Source of the DNA: a virus
Reading direction: 5' to 3' (one strand)
DNA length: 50,603 nucleotides
IMG/VR virus record: IMGVR_UViG_3300046002_006145
Span: 1-50,603 of that record
Part shown: positions 1 to 8,064 of the stretch, one piece after another
Position numbering within the stretch: the stretch's first letter is position 1
Layout of the letters: every line of letters begins with the position of its first letter
The notes under the pieces: generated by a model
What the model was told of the DNA's origin: nothing
The model's database searches: none
The model's input: only the letters and a program-made list of their open reading frames with translations
Made by a program: the position numbers and the translations under genes

Positions 1-127
1 TCATAATAACAAGTGAACCTCATGTTTTTATTAGATTTATAAGAAGCCCCTACGGTAACCGGAATAAAATCACTAAAAAAATAATTTACATCAGCTGTTT
101 TTCCGTTAGTATTTGAAATATAAAAAC
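1..127. repeat. Terminal direct repeat, left copy (circular overlap)
   Basis: These 127 bases are identical to positions 50477-50603. An exact overlap of this odd length is typical of a circular contig closed by a k=127 assembler, so the unique genome is 50,476 bp. It lies inside the tail-fibre reading frame, which continues correctly through the join. This argues for a true circle or a circularly permuted genome rather than a biological terminal repeat. Confidence 0.93.
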
Positions 128-497
128 CAGACGTTGCTTTATTTAAATTATATATATTTTTACCGGGTAATAAATCAGCTTTATTTAACAGTTCAAAATT
201 CTCAACATAATTAGTTAATCTTTCAATCCACTTTGTAGAAGTACCTGGAACATCACCAGCAACAGTCGCAGCATTTGAAGCCCAATCTTTACCAAGATAA
301 TTAACCTGGTCGCCTAATAAGTAGGCACCAGCAGTCCAAGGCGTTATTTTTACACCGCTTCCCTGTGCACCGGTGTTTCCTTGAATACCTTGGTCACCTT
401 TTACACCCTGAGCAATTGGAAATACTATCGATGAAGGTTGCATAGTCGGTAAGACTACTTGTACTGGTTGGCCGAATTCTAATATTATATCGCTCAC
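1..497 (-). CDS. Tail fibre, N-terminal part (continues across the join at 50476)
   Basis: This is the 5' part of a 474-residue tail-fibre protein whose remainder is at 49549-50476; across the join the frame is open for 475 codons. The start is GTG at 497, which overlaps the TGA stop of the upstream gene at 494-496; no ATG occurs in frame before codon 19. Residues about 29-48 form a short collagen-like run of G-x-y triplets (GVK, GDQ, GIQ, GNT, GAQ). A stretch of the type W-x-x-G-x-Y-x-x-G-D-x-V-x-Y-x-G-K-x-W follows, resembling CBM5/12-type carbohydrate-binding modules. The likely role is receptor binding at the tail tip. Domain names are inferred from motif resemblance. Confidence 0.85.
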   Translation of the reverse strand, partial: MSDIILEFGQPVQVVLPTMQPSSIVFPIAQGVKGDQGIQGNTGAQGSGVKITPWTAGAYLLGDQVNYLGKDWASNAATVAGDVPGTSTKWIERLTNYVENFELLNKADLLPGKNIYNLNKATSGFYISNTNGKTADVNYFFSDFIPVTVGASYKSNKNMRFTCYY

Positions 498-838
498 GTT
501 CTTGACTCATTAATGGTTAGAAAAAGTGTTCTTGATTTTACTATAGATGAAGTACCAAAATCTACCCTTATTTCAATATCATATTCACCTGCGGCCATCC
601 CTGTGGTGTCGATTGTGAATACCATTTTACTATCACCGTTTAGCGTGATCAGTCCTGCACCTGGGTATGTTCCGGAAGCTGTCTTTACGAAAGCTTTTGC
701 AAACCCTGAAGCCTGTGTCGATTCCTTGTCGTACAAAAGGACCACTATCTGTGTGGCATCTGCAAAGACAAATCCTGACATTACCTGTGCGAACTTCTCG
801 CCTTGAAGGCACTCTATTTTATCGCCTGTTACGTTCAT
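494..838 (-). CDS. Small Ig-like tail/baseplate protein
   Basis: A 114-residue protein with no cysteine-rich or membrane segments. Alternating beta-strand patterns end in a strand of the type YDIEIRVDFG...SRTLFLTI, suggesting a single immunoglobulin-like sandwich, as in N-terminal domains of baseplate upper proteins. It lies directly upstream of the tail fibre, and its TGA stop overlaps the fibre's GTG start, so the two are probably translationally coupled. It may be an adaptor that joins the fibre to the baseplate. The family is not recognised with certainty and the role is inferred from position and fold. Confidence 0.65.
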   Translation of the reverse strand: MNVTGDKIECLQGEKFAQVMSGFVFADATQIVVLLYDKESTQASGFAKAFVKTASGTYPGAGLITLNGDSKMVFTIDTTGMAAGEYDIEIRVDFGTSSIVKSRTLFLTINESRT

Positions 839-859
839 AAATTTTGTTTTATTTAGTTT

Positions 860-2320
860 TTAAAAATATCCTGATAAGTCTTTTACGCTTGCGTTTCCTC
901 GCCTTTCTATTGTTCCTGTCAGTGCATCCGGTGCATCGTCGTGCTCATTCCTTCCGACCTTCATATAGCTTGTCAATGACTTGTAAAAAGCTGGCCACAT
1001 CTTATCCCAACCCTTTGGAAAGTAGGTTAGATTCTGAACCTCTGACGATTTAGAAAATATCCTGACATTCTTGTTTTCGCCTTGGTGGAACCAATCTACA
1101 TTCGTGTAGTTGTTACCCATCGCACGCAATTGTTTTTCAACTGCCCTGGCGAATCCACGCCCTCCATTGTTCGACTCGATTATGGCTTCTTTCACTTCAT
1201 TTCGACTTAACAGTTCAGCTGTCTTTGGCTCTGTATATTCCATTGCTTTTTGGGTGTATAGAATATCGGTAACATAATTGGCCGTTTCTGTTTCGATGTA
1301 TGAAATAGCACACAAATAATCTTTTCCCTCGTCAGCTGTATCGATGTAAGCCTTCTTAATCATCGTTTTGCTATACGGTATGATTTCATATTCCCTGAAA
1401 GCTCGTTCGTACATTAGCCCTTGCAACGGTTTCGGGTCCTGTTGATAAAGCGATTCAAAAACGTGCGGTGCTCTTTCCCTTACTGATACCAGTTTTTCAA
1501 TGTTGTGCCTTGCTTCCCATAATGCTTCTCCTTGCTCTCTTGGGTCGTACTCGTTTGGCTCACTCATTTTGATGGCCTGATACGTTACGACAATCCAACC
1601 ACGTGGGTTGGTAATTGGGTCATATACCCCTTGCTGCTCTAAAAGATGCCCTGCAAGGTCAGCTTCGTGCCAACGGGTGAATACTATCAACTGTTGGCTA
1701 TCGTTGTGCAAACGTGTTTCAGCAACGGTGTCGTACCAATCTTCTACTGATTCCCTAACTGTTGGCGACCAGGCTGTTTTGGCATCTTTATAGATGTCGT
1801 CCATAATCAGCATATCAACAGGATCACCGGTCAAAGCACCACCAACACCAACCGTTTTGAAACCTCCACGAAAACCACATATCTCGCACTCGTCAGCGTT
1901 ACGCAACCAAGAGCCTGAAATGGTTGTTACGTTGGAAGCGTTCAGGGTCGTTTCTGGGAATATCTTGTGATATTCTGCTGTGTCGATTACCCTTTGGATT
2001 TCACGGTTAAACTTTCTCGCCTTTGGAGCTGAATACGAAACAACCGCCACTTTTCTGTTTGGGTCTTTACCAAGAACAAAGGCTGGCAGCCTACGTGTGG
2101 AACCTTCACTTTTTCCGTGTTGCGGTGGCATAAATACCATTAGCTTTTTAATGCTTCCGTCCGCAAATTCTGTAAGAACGTTGTAATATCTTTTATGGAA
2201 GTCAGCAGGATCGAATGTCGGCATTGTCGCTTTGGTAAACGTCAAAAGACCGTTCCGGCTTTCCCGAATCAGTCTTTCATCCAATGCTTTTAAATATTCA
2301 ATCTGCTCACTTCGGGTCAT
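860..2320 (-). CDS. terL: Terminase large subunit
   Basis: The ATPase-nuclease motor that packages DNA into the procapsid, 486 residues, a usual length. A Walker A-like motif MPPQHGKSE is at residues 64-72 and Walker B VDMLIMDD at 168-175. The C-terminal RNase H-like nuclease domain shows an acidic strand YIDTADEGKD (D327), IIESNNGGRGFAR near 380-392 and the characteristic HDDAPDALTG near 456. It overlaps the small subunit by four bases (ATGA). The upstream operon also holds the glycosyltransferase and ParB-like genes, and the tail-fibre genes follow, an unusual order. Identification is firm; the packaging mode (headful or cohesive-end) cannot be read from the protein. Confidence 0.96.
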   Translation of the reverse strand: MTRSEQIEYLKALDERLIRESRNGLLTFTKATMPTFDPADFHKRYYNVLTEFADGSIKKLMVFMPPQHGKSEGSTRRLPAFVLGKDPNRKVAVVSYSAPKARKFNREIQRVIDTAEYHKIFPETTLNASNVTTISGSWLRNADECEICGFRGGFKTVGVGGALTGDPVDMLIMDDIYKDAKTAWSPTVRESVEDWYDTVAETRLHNDSQQLIVFTRWHEADLAGHLLEQQGVYDPITNPRGWIVVTYQAIKMSEPNEYDPREQGEALWEARHNIEKLVSVRERAPHVFESLYQQDPKPLQGLMYERAFREYEIIPYSKTMIKKAYIDTADEGKDYLCAISYIETETANYVTDILYTQKAMEYTEPKTAELLSRNEVKEAIIESNNGGRGFARAVEKQLRAMGNNYTNVDWFHQGENKNVRIFSKSSEVQNLTYFPKGWDKMWPAFYKSLTSYMKVGRNEHDDAPDALTGTIERRGNASVKDLSGYF

Positions 2321-2808
2321 TTTTCATTTTTCTTTTCCAGCTCTTTAATTTTGGATTCCAGTTCTTCGTCAGTTAGCTTCTCAAATAAGTCCTTTCCGTC
2401 CTTGCCTGTAAGCTCCGTATTCTGTCTGTTCTTCCAATTCTGTGGATCCTTATTCGTTTGGAAGTGGATAATAGCCCCAAGGTTTGGTGAAATAACCTTT
2501 TTAGTAATCGTTTGCTCCTTTATCTTTGGCTGTCCTGCCCCATTGTCCACCGTAACCGTTTTCTTTTCCTCGTATTCGTAACCTTTGATTATCTTGACAA
2601 GTGACCTTTCGCACTCGATTAAGTTTTTCGCAATGAACTCATCTTTAGCCTTTTGTATAGCAACTGCGAATTCTGCAATATCTGATTGCCATTGATAATA
2701 GCAACGTTCTGATATTCCGACACTTACACATATTTCGGCAATAGTATAACTATCCTTCTTAATCAGGTCGCATATCTTTGTTACTATCCTTTTGTTATAC
2801 TTTGGCAT
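2317..2808 (-). CDS. terS: Terminase small subunit
   Basis: A 163-residue DNA-recognition subunit of the packaging enzyme. Residues about 8-45 form a helix-turn-helix of the type IAEICVSVGISERCYYQWQ, as in phBC6A51-type small terminases. The middle is helical and the C-terminus reads TGKDGKDLFEKLTDEELESKIKELEKK, a linker and charged helix common in this group. It is translated just before terL with a four-base overlap. It should bind the pac or cos site, which I did not locate. Confidence 0.88.
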   Translation of the reverse strand: MPKYNKRIVTKICDLIKKDSYTIAEICVSVGISERCYYQWQSDIAEFAVAIQKAKDEFIAKNLIECERSLVKIIKGYEYEEKKTVTVDNGAGQPKIKEQTITKKVISPNLGAIIHFQTNKDPQNWKNRQNTELTGKDGKDLFEKLTDEELESKIKELEKKNEK

Positions 2809-2809
2809 A

Positions 2810-3679
2810 TTATTTAACTTTTTTGAGTTCTATTCCATAATTATTAATGGAATTAACTATTTGAACACCCTTTTTTTTTCTCAGTTTATTAAATCTAAAA
2901 TGGCTATAATCAACATGATGATGCGCTCTTCCAAACTTCCAAGACAAACGAGCATACTGTGGGTATTCGTGAACTAACATTTTAGACTTTGGAAGCGTTC
3001 CTTCTTTCGAATAAAAATCAGTATTGTTTCCTCCTTTAACAGTTTGTGTCATAGCTTTGAATTGAAGGAATGCATTAAACTGAACTGTACACCAACCTGC
3101 ATTCAACATATCAATTGAAATAATAGTGTCCTCATTGTACCTTCCACGCCAACGAAACGGAACATCATTTCGAATCAGGTTACAAGAATAGATCCGAGTA
3201 TTCATTACGAATGGTGGATGCTTTTCTTTCCTTGTGACAAACATTTCATAATTTGGACCAGCCATTGCGACATTTTCATATCTGTTGCAAAAATCTTCCA
3301 TGATTAAGAAGAAAACGGGATCCTTCACTTCGTAATAATTGTTTTTATTGTATCGGCTAAACCTGAAAATATTATCATCCATTACCCAGTGCCATTCATA
3401 GCCTTTTAGGATTGAAAGTTCCCAAGCAAAATTCCGTGCAGCTCCTGGTCCTTTGCTTTTAGTATTTCCAAGATCATCCAATGTTTGGTATTTGTCCTGA
3501 TACGTTTTATCCAATACGATTAAATGATCCTTCCCTATTGAATTCCGGTACAAATCAAATTCCTGCTCTTCGACTATTACCCAGTAATTTGTGACCTTCA
3601 TTCTTTCCAATGCTTTTACGGTAATGTTACTACTGTAACGACCTTTACTTGGAATGTGAATTGGGTACTTGTTTTCCAT
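2810..3679 (-). CDS. TET-associated-type glycosyltransferase (phage DNA base glycosylation)
   Basis: A 289-residue GT-A-like glycosyltransferase. It carries HIPSKGR (residues 8-14), ARNFAWE near 81-87, a metal-binding WVMDDN at 98-103 and the family signature RGRYNEDT at 178-185, followed by a GGNNTDFY motif and a C-terminal GRAHHHVDY. This pattern matches the TAGT family described with TET/JBP dioxygenases in phage base-hypermodification systems, where it transfers sugar to a hydroxylated pyrimidine. No TET/JBP dioxygenase or hydroxymethyl-pyrimidine synthase is visible in this genome, so its acceptor is unknown. It sits in the terminase operon beside a ParB-like gene, which fits modification coupled to packaging. 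Protein or host glycans remain alternative acceptors. Confidence 0.8.
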   Translation of the reverse strand: MENKYPIHIPSKGRYSSNITVKALERMKVTNYWVIVEEQEFDLYRNSIGKDHLIVLDKTYQDKYQTLDDLGNTKSKGPGAARNFAWELSILKGYEWHWVMDDNIFRFSRYNKNNYYEVKDPVFFLIMEDFCNRYENVAMAGPNYEMFVTRKEKHPPFVMNTRIYSCNLIRNDVPFRWRGRYNEDTIISIDMLNAGWCTVQFNAFLQFKAMTQTVKGGNNTDFYSKEGTLPKSKMLVHEYPQYARLSWKFGRAHHHVDYSHFRFNKLRKKKGVQIVNSINNYGIELKKVK

Positions 3680-3682
3680 TTT

Positions 3683-4315
3683 TCAGCCCTTTTCAGCTTC
3701 GTAAACGTGATCAGTTTGTGATCCTGCTTTTTCTTCTGGAAACCAAATTGACTTTGTTTTTTCAGAAAGTTTTTGATCAATCAGTTTCCCGAAATTGATA
3801 TAGTCTTCAATTGATTTAAAATGAATAATCAAGTCTTTTACTCCTGATTTATCTTCACCTTCATATTCTGGCATTCCATTCCATTCGTCTTCTGGATTGT
3901 TTTCTCCAACTGATTTCACGCCCCAATCTTCGGGCTTTATTTCCCATTGGGCTGAAAGTTCCTGTACGGCTTGCTGATCCCAATCAAGGTTTACGTGAGC
4001 CACGGCATTGTCAGCTAAAGCAAGTTCACGACCCATTTTTGAGTCCAAATCAACATCGGTACGCTTTACCACTACCAACTGATTGCCGGTTGTTTCAACG
4101 ATAATGCAATCTTCAAGCCCAAGACTTGCAGCTGTTTCTGTAACACCGTTACCCCCGATAATACGGTTATTTTTGTCCACCAAAATAGAACGACCAAGCC
4201 CCAGAGTAGAAATAGACTTTTCGAGCAAGTGCATACCGTATTGGTTGTGCTTGTTCAAATTCTTATCGTCCTGTATCAGTGACGATATTTTCTTTTCTTG
4301 TACTTTGCTGCTCAT
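3683..4315 (-). CDS. ParB/sulfiredoxin-fold protein beside the glycosyltransferase
   Basis: A 210-residue protein whose first about 110 residues follow the ParB N-terminal pattern: a loop with IIGGNGVTETAASLGL in place of the usual GGHRR motif, then GRELALADNAVAHVNLDWD. The tail residues about 150-200 read like modules attached to ParB domains in phage DNA-modification clusters. Members bind or hydrolyse nucleotides (CTP or ATP) or act in DNA binding. The altered G-N-G-V-T-E motif raises the question of catalysis. It overlaps the upstream gene by four bases and precedes the glycosyltransferase by three, so all are co-expressed. Confidence 0.75.
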   Translation of the reverse strand: MSSKVQEKKISSLIQDDKNLNKHNQYGMHLLEKSISTLGLGRSILVDKNNRIIGGNGVTETAASLGLEDCIIVETTGNQLVVVKRTDVDLDSKMGRELALADNAVAHVNLDWDQQAVQELSAQWEIKPEDWGVKSVGENNPEDEWNGMPEYEGEDKSGVKDLIIHFKSIEDYINFGKLIDQKLSEKTKSIWFPEEKAGSQTDHVYEAEKG

Positions 4316-4629
4316 AACATTCTACGTTTTTGAACTTCCATTTTTTCAAAGAATAAGCTAAGTTTTTGCCTAACTGAAGGCTGTTTTTGTTTTATGAATA
4401 CCGTTCTATTTCCATCAAGCCAGACTGGTGGTTGTGTCACTCCGGAATGAATTGAAAGCCAAATGTTGCCAAAGAATAAAATTGAGATCCTTTCCCTTAG
4501 TGAAGGCCTCCAAAGTGAAATACACTCACGGCCATTGGTGAACACTTTCAGGTCGCCACATTCGGAATCAGTCAGCGCATTTGGTTTGGCCAGTGTCTTA
4601 TTTGATTCCTTAAAGTCTTTTGGTGTCAT
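4312..4629 (-). CDS. Conserved small phage protein, first gene of the terminase operon
   Basis: A 105-residue protein with the pattern LTDSECGDLKVFTNGRECISLWRPSLRERI, then WLSIHSGVTQPPVWL. I recognise this as a recurrent uncharacterised family in Bacteroidota phages and mobile elements but cannot assign a function. It is the first gene after the promoter at 4649-4679, and its start codon is preceded by a CGCAAC leader like that of several other genes here. It overlaps the ParB-like gene by four bases, so it is translationally coupled to the packaging and modification operon. Confidence 0.7.
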   Translation of the reverse strand: MTPKDFKESNKTLAKPNALTDSECGDLKVFTNGRECISLWRPSLRERISILFFGNIWLSIHSGVTQPPVWLDGNRTVFIKQKQPSVRQKLSLFFEKMEVQKRRML

Positions 4630-4648
4630 AGTTGCGATTATGTTTCAC

Positions 4649-4679
4649 CAAAAATAAAGAAATCGTACCTGAGTGATAC
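4649..4679 (-). promoter_or_regulatory. Terminase-operon promoter with upstream operator
   Basis: On the minus strand a -7 box TATTTTTG (4656-4649) matches the Bacteroidota TAnnTTTG consensus. Eight bases upstream is the 15-bp operator 4665-4679 (plus-strand GTACCTGAGTGATAC), the most divergent of the eleven copies but with an intact GTGATAC half. The operator sits in a longer inverted repeat (AAATCGTA...TACGATTT), so it could also form a hairpin ending the upstream transcript. It is of the upstream class shared with the lysis and head promoters. Confidence 0.65.
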
Positions 4680-4710
4680 GATTTCGATATTAAAACTTAT
4701 GATTAAGTTA

Positions 4711-6039
4711 TTATGCTACTGCTTTTTCTTTACTTCTTGGCCTTGTTCTAATTACTATTTTCCTGATTTCATTTAAGTTTTCGCTAACCAAATCAATGAT
4801 TTTTTTATGATGTTTTGTGGCTTCGTTTTTAATTCCTCGTGCCTGTTCTATTTTCATATCCGGAATCAAAACTTCGATTGTTTCAATTCGCTTTCCGTTG
4901 ACCTTTGCTGAAAGGATCAATGATTTTTCCTTGAGATAGTATTCATTCGTGTAAACACAATGCCCTAACTCGTCGCCTTCTTGCTTGAATTCATCCACAC
5001 TTTGTAAAACATTTATTGTGATATTCCCTTTTTTGAATTCCAAATTGAAAAACTTTTGGTTACGTTCAATATATTGCACAATTGCCTTTTCCAAATTTTG
5101 CTGGCGTTTCTCGATTTTTAAACGTTCCTGTTCTAATGCTTCAAGCCTTAGTATTTCACGTTTCTTTTTCATCAAGCGGTCGTGTTCTGCTTTTAAGTTT
5201 TTAGGGCACACATATTTTGCGTTTCGCATATCCTTCTTGAAATAGGAAAGTAGGTCCAGGTAATCAAAATACATTGAAGCATCGCTGACTTTGTATTTGT
5301 TACGAAAACATATTTTAATCGAGTTCCAATAGGTATTGATTTTATAATTATTGTTCAAGCACTGGCCTAAAATAGAATATTGCTTTTCTTTTAATATGGT
5401 TTCTGCCTTTGGTGATTTAGGCAATAACTTAATAGCATCTAAAAAACTGATTCCGTTTAGTTTGGAATCAATACCATATTTTGAATATTCCTTTTTTATC
5501 TCTGAATCAGGGTGATATAGCCGAGCGTAAATATCATATTTATCACCACCCCATCGCCTTGTTTCCTGTCTTATTTCCATTGAACCTGACCAGGAATCCA
5601 TACACCAACTTGAATTATGACTTAATCCATACATTGTTGTTTTCCCGTCTGTCCTTATCCAGTATTGCAGTATTTCGTGAAGATTATATCTTGCCGGATT
5701 GCCTTTTTTGTAATGGCCTATAATCTCAAAATTTCTAATAACCTGAAATTCGTCCACTATTTCGGTTATGGCAAAATAATTGGTTTGTTTATCTGTGGTG
5801 TTCCTGACTTCTTTTACTTGAAGCTTTGTGCTGCAATGAGGGCAAACGGCTTTTTTTCTGCTCACTAATTCTGGCGCAAATGTTTCGCCACAATCCAAGC
5901 ATAACACCCTGTTTTTAGTTGCATAGGCTCTATGTTCCAGGCAATATTTATACGCCCAATCCGATTGACTTTTGCTTATTTTAGGCAGTTGAGAACTTAA
6001 CTCAACTACCTGTCTTTGAAGTTTGGTTGTCGCTCTCAT
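4711..6039 (-). CDS. PcfJ-like protein
   Basis: A 442-residue protein with an N-terminal zinc ribbon (CxxC at residues 47-50 and 66-69), a long charged helical middle (about 285-330) and a C-terminal PcfJ-type domain. The latter reads LGHCVYTNEYYLKEKSLILSAKV and then RIETIEVLIPD. PcfJ was named from the conjugative plasmid pCF10 and its biochemical role is unknown; the family is common in phages and integrative elements beside PcfK-like genes, as here. Position in the early replication block suggests DNA metabolism. It ends the early operon just before the terminase promoter region. Confidence 0.82.
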   Translation of the reverse strand: MRATTKLQRQVVELSSQLPKISKSQSDWAYKYCLEHRAYATKNRVLCLDCGETFAPELVSRKKAVCPHCSTKLQVKEVRNTTDKQTNYFAITEIVDEFQVIRNFEIIGHYKKGNPARYNLHEILQYWIRTDGKTTMYGLSHNSSWCMDSWSGSMEIRQETRRWGGDKYDIYARLYHPDSEIKKEYSKYGIDSKLNGISFLDAIKLLPKSPKAETILKEKQYSILGQCLNNNYKINTYWNSIKICFRNKYKVSDASMYFDYLDLLSYFKKDMRNAKYVCPKNLKAEHDRLMKKKREILRLEALEQERLKIEKRQQNLEKAIVQYIERNQKFFNLEFKKGNITINVLQSVDEFKQEGDELGHCVYTNEYYLKEKSLILSAKVNGKRIETIEVLIPDMKIEQARGIKNEATKHHKKIIDLVSENLNEIRKIVIRTRPRSKEKAVA

Positions 6040-6042
6040 AAA

Positions 6043-6453
6043 TTAGAAAAGTGAAGCTTGAATACCTACTTTTTGTTCCTCTTTTTTTGGACTGACTTTC
6101 TTTTTGATTCGTTCCTTTTCATCTGCTATAACCTTATCCATTGCTTGCTGTTTAGCTTGCTGAATTTCCTCTTCGGTAAGTTCTGCTTTGTGGTTTACAA
6201 CGTATTGCATTCCGGCAGGCGTTTTTCCTACTATGATATCGTCCTCGTCGTAATAGTGAACTGCCATACCAAATATTTCATCGTCAGTGAATCCATTGCA
6301 TTTAGAAGCCTGAACAGTGGTAAGAATGTAGTTTACACAATCATCGATATTTTTCTTTTCCTTTTTTAGTGTTTCAGCGAAAATAGTATCGTTGGAAGCC
6401 AACACTTCGAGGTGCTGGCTGATTACTTTTTTAAAGTTTTCTGTTGATTTCAT
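6043..6453 (-). CDS. PcfK-like protein
   Basis: A 136-residue acidic and lysine-rich protein with the PcfK pattern: an N-terminal FKKVISQHLEVLA, a central NIDDCVNYILTTVQASKCNGFTDDEIFGMAVHYYDED, and a lysine-rich tail ending in GIQASLF. It lies three bases upstream of the PcfJ-like gene, the usual arrangement. The function of the pair is unknown. Its start codon is directly preceded by the ACCGCAACAA leader motif, which recurs before several genes. Confidence 0.82.
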   Translation of the reverse strand: MKSTENFKKVISQHLEVLASNDTIFAETLKKEKKNIDDCVNYILTTVQASKCNGFTDDEIFGMAVHYYDEDDIIVGKTPAGMQYVVNHKAELTEEEIQQAKQQAMDKVIADEKERIKKKVSPKKEEQKVGIQASLF

Positions 6454-6477
6454 TTGTTGCGGTTTTAAGATTATTTT

Positions 6478-7128
6478 TTAAGACCAAAGCCTTTTAGCTA
6501 TTTCAAGATTTTTTTCAGCTTCATTAACAGCTTTTTTTGCATAAGTCAAAGAATATGAATGTGAACGTTCGTATTTTCCTGACTTTAACCCTTCGTGTTT
6601 TTCTTTAGCCTCTTCAACTTTGTATTCATAAAATTCAACGCTTTCCGGCATTGATAAATTAATGTCGTTTGTTTTTCTGTTCCAATACTCGGCTTTGCTT
6701 TCGTGTTGTTCAGCTTTTTTACCTTCCTCGATACATTTTCCCATTCTATTGTGATTTCTCTCAATAAGTGCACGGTGTCTTTTTTCTGAATGGTGGCCAA
6801 TTTTTATTGGTTCACCCAAAGAAAGAAAGTCTTTCCCCTCTTGTGATGCTTTCCAGTATTCAGTAGATTTGTTTTCTGAACCTTGCGCCCAGTTAAGGTA
6901 TCTCTCGGCTTTTTTCTTTGCAAACTCTTGAATGTTAAATCCATCGGCTCTAACTATCGAATAATAATAGAAATCGTCCTTTCTTAAAACTAAGTTAAAG
7001 ACGATGCACTCGTGTTCTTTTCCATATTTTGTTTCTAAAATGATGTTTTCACCCTTTTCGTGTCTTTCAGGGCATTTTGCTACGAATACATTTGCGGTGT
7101 ACTTTGCATAAGTGTTTTTTGCTTCCAT
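6478..7128 (-). CDS. DUF3560 domain protein
   Basis: A 216-residue, lysine- and glutamate-rich protein. The central GEPIKIGHHSEKRHRALIERNHNRMGK (residues about 108-134) is the hallmark of DUF3560, a family frequent on plasmids and phages with no established activity. The N-terminus adds a compact beta-rich part and the C-terminus a long helix. It is the first gene behind the operator-promoter at 7152-7178 and carries the ACCGCAACAAA leader immediately before ATG. An alternative frame inside it (6585-6800) is a shadow. Confidence 0.8.
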   Translation of the reverse strand: MEAKNTYAKYTANVFVAKCPERHEKGENIILETKYGKEHECIVFNLVLRKDDFYYYSIVRADGFNIQEFAKKKAERYLNWAQGSENKSTEYWKASQEGKDFLSLGEPIKIGHHSEKRHRALIERNHNRMGKCIEEGKKAEQHESKAEYWNRKTNDINLSMPESVEFYEYKVEEAKEKHEGLKSGKYERSHSYSLTYAKKAVNEAEKNLEIAKRLWS

Positions 7129-7151
7129 TTTGTTGCGGTTTTAATTAAAAA

Positions 7152-7178
7152 GTATCACTGTGATACGTGGCAAATATA
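7152..7178 (-). promoter_or_regulatory. Early promoter with perfect palindromic operator
   Basis: The minus-strand -7 box TATATTTG (7178-7171) is followed four bases downstream by the operator 7152-7166. Its sequence GTATCACTGTGATAC is the only perfect palindrome of the eleven copies. A start about seven bases after the box falls inside the operator, so bound protein should block initiation. It drives the DUF3560-PcfK-PcfJ operon. No convincing -33 TTTG is visible. Confidence 0.75.
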
Positions 7179-7226
7179 CACATATATTGTATATAAATGT
7201 ATTAAATCATAAAAAAATTAAGTTTT

Positions 7227-7754
7227 TTACTTTTTATTAAAGAAACTGCCCATTGTCACCGGCCTTACTCGCATCGGGAACCCTGCAAAATTCCAAGCCA
7301 GTAAAGCACCATCCCTACCCTCTTGGTTTGTTCTTCTGGATATTGCCGTAAAAAAAGACAGTTCATCGTGGGTAATTTTGCCATCTGGACCTTTCCACAT
7401 CTTTTTTAGTGGCCTTGTTTCTATAACATCTAAGCCGTAATGCTTTGCCATTTCAATAATCTTTCTGGCAACTTCGTGGTTCCTGCCGGTAGAATTACCC
7501 TTGGCAGTTGCAACACGCCTGTTATCGCCTGAATTAACGTGCCAGTTCGATTTATTTAAGTAACCTGCTTCTACGATAAAGACAACAGATTGGCCTGTTT
7601 CGTCGTGCTGCTTCTTAACGAATTGCATATAGTCAAGTAATTGTGGAAAAGTAAGATTTGATATTTCGAGTTTTTTGGTGGTAGTTTCTAAAAAGGCAAC
7701 GCCCGACTTTTCACAGTCGGGGTCTATGCCAATGATGTTGTTATACTTTTTCAT
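7227..7754 (-). CDS. RuvC-like Holliday-junction nuclease
   Basis: A 175-residue RNase H-fold resolvase. The first strand carries GIDPDCEKSGVAF (D11), the second acidic residue lies in FIVEAGY (E62), and the C-terminal acid in NQEGRDGALLAW (D148). A conserved basic stretch KGNSTGRNHEVAR lies between. These match the acidic set of RuvC-type nucleases, which cleave branched DNA. In a phage it would resolve recombination or replication intermediates before packaging. It is embedded in the replication block, two bases downstream of the SSB-like gene. Confidence 0.8.
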   Translation of the reverse strand: MKKYNNIIGIDPDCEKSGVAFLETTTKKLEISNLTFPQLLDYMQFVKKQHDETGQSVVFIVEAGYLNKSNWHVNSGDNRRVATAKGNSTGRNHEVARKIIEMAKHYGLDVIETRPLKKMWKGPDGKITHDELSFFTAISRRTNQEGRDGALLAWNFAGFPMRVRPVTMGSFFNKK

Positions 7755-7756
7755 AA

Positions 7757-8053
7757 TTAGAACGGAAGATCATCTTCGGCAGGAATTTCAGCATTATTTT
7801 CTTCAAGTGGCTTTGGTGCTTGTTGTTCACTTATTTTAAGATTACCAAAATAAACCTTGTCTTCTTTGGTAGCATCCTTAAAGGAAGTCTGCATACTGGC
7901 ATCATTGCCAAACTTGTCCTTTTCGTCATTTATCCAAACATTTAGGTTTAAATAAATCTTACCATTTTCAGCTCTTGAAAAGGCTTTGTTTCCTGATTTT
8001 GCTAATTCTAGCAGTTTTGAGAAGTCTAGGCTTCCGTACATTAATTTGCTCAT
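7757..8053 (-). CDS. Small ssDNA-binding-like protein with SSB-type acidic tip
   Basis: A 98-residue protein with a compact beta-rich body (IYLNLNVWIND...FGNLKI), a proline- and glutamate-rich linker and the C-terminus AEDDLPF. An acidic tail ending in D-D-L-P-F is the hallmark by which SSB recruits partner proteins. The body is shorter than bacterial SSB (about 110 residues of OB-fold) and I cannot align it with confidence. Its place between a RuvC-like nuclease and replication genes fits a phage ssDNA-binding protein. The tip is seen directly; the fold is inferred. Confidence 0.6.
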   Translation of the reverse strand: MSKLMYGSLDFSKLLELAKSGNKAFSRAENGKIYLNLNVWINDEKDKFGNDASMQTSFKDATKEDKVYFGNLKISEQQAPKPLEENNAEIPAEDDLPF

Positions 8054-8064
8054 ATTTTCTGGTT

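Noticed and set aside
1-127. A biological terminal repeat of a linear virion genome
   Set aside because: Its length equals a common assembler k-mer, and the fibre gene reads correctly through a single copy, so it is an assembly overlap.
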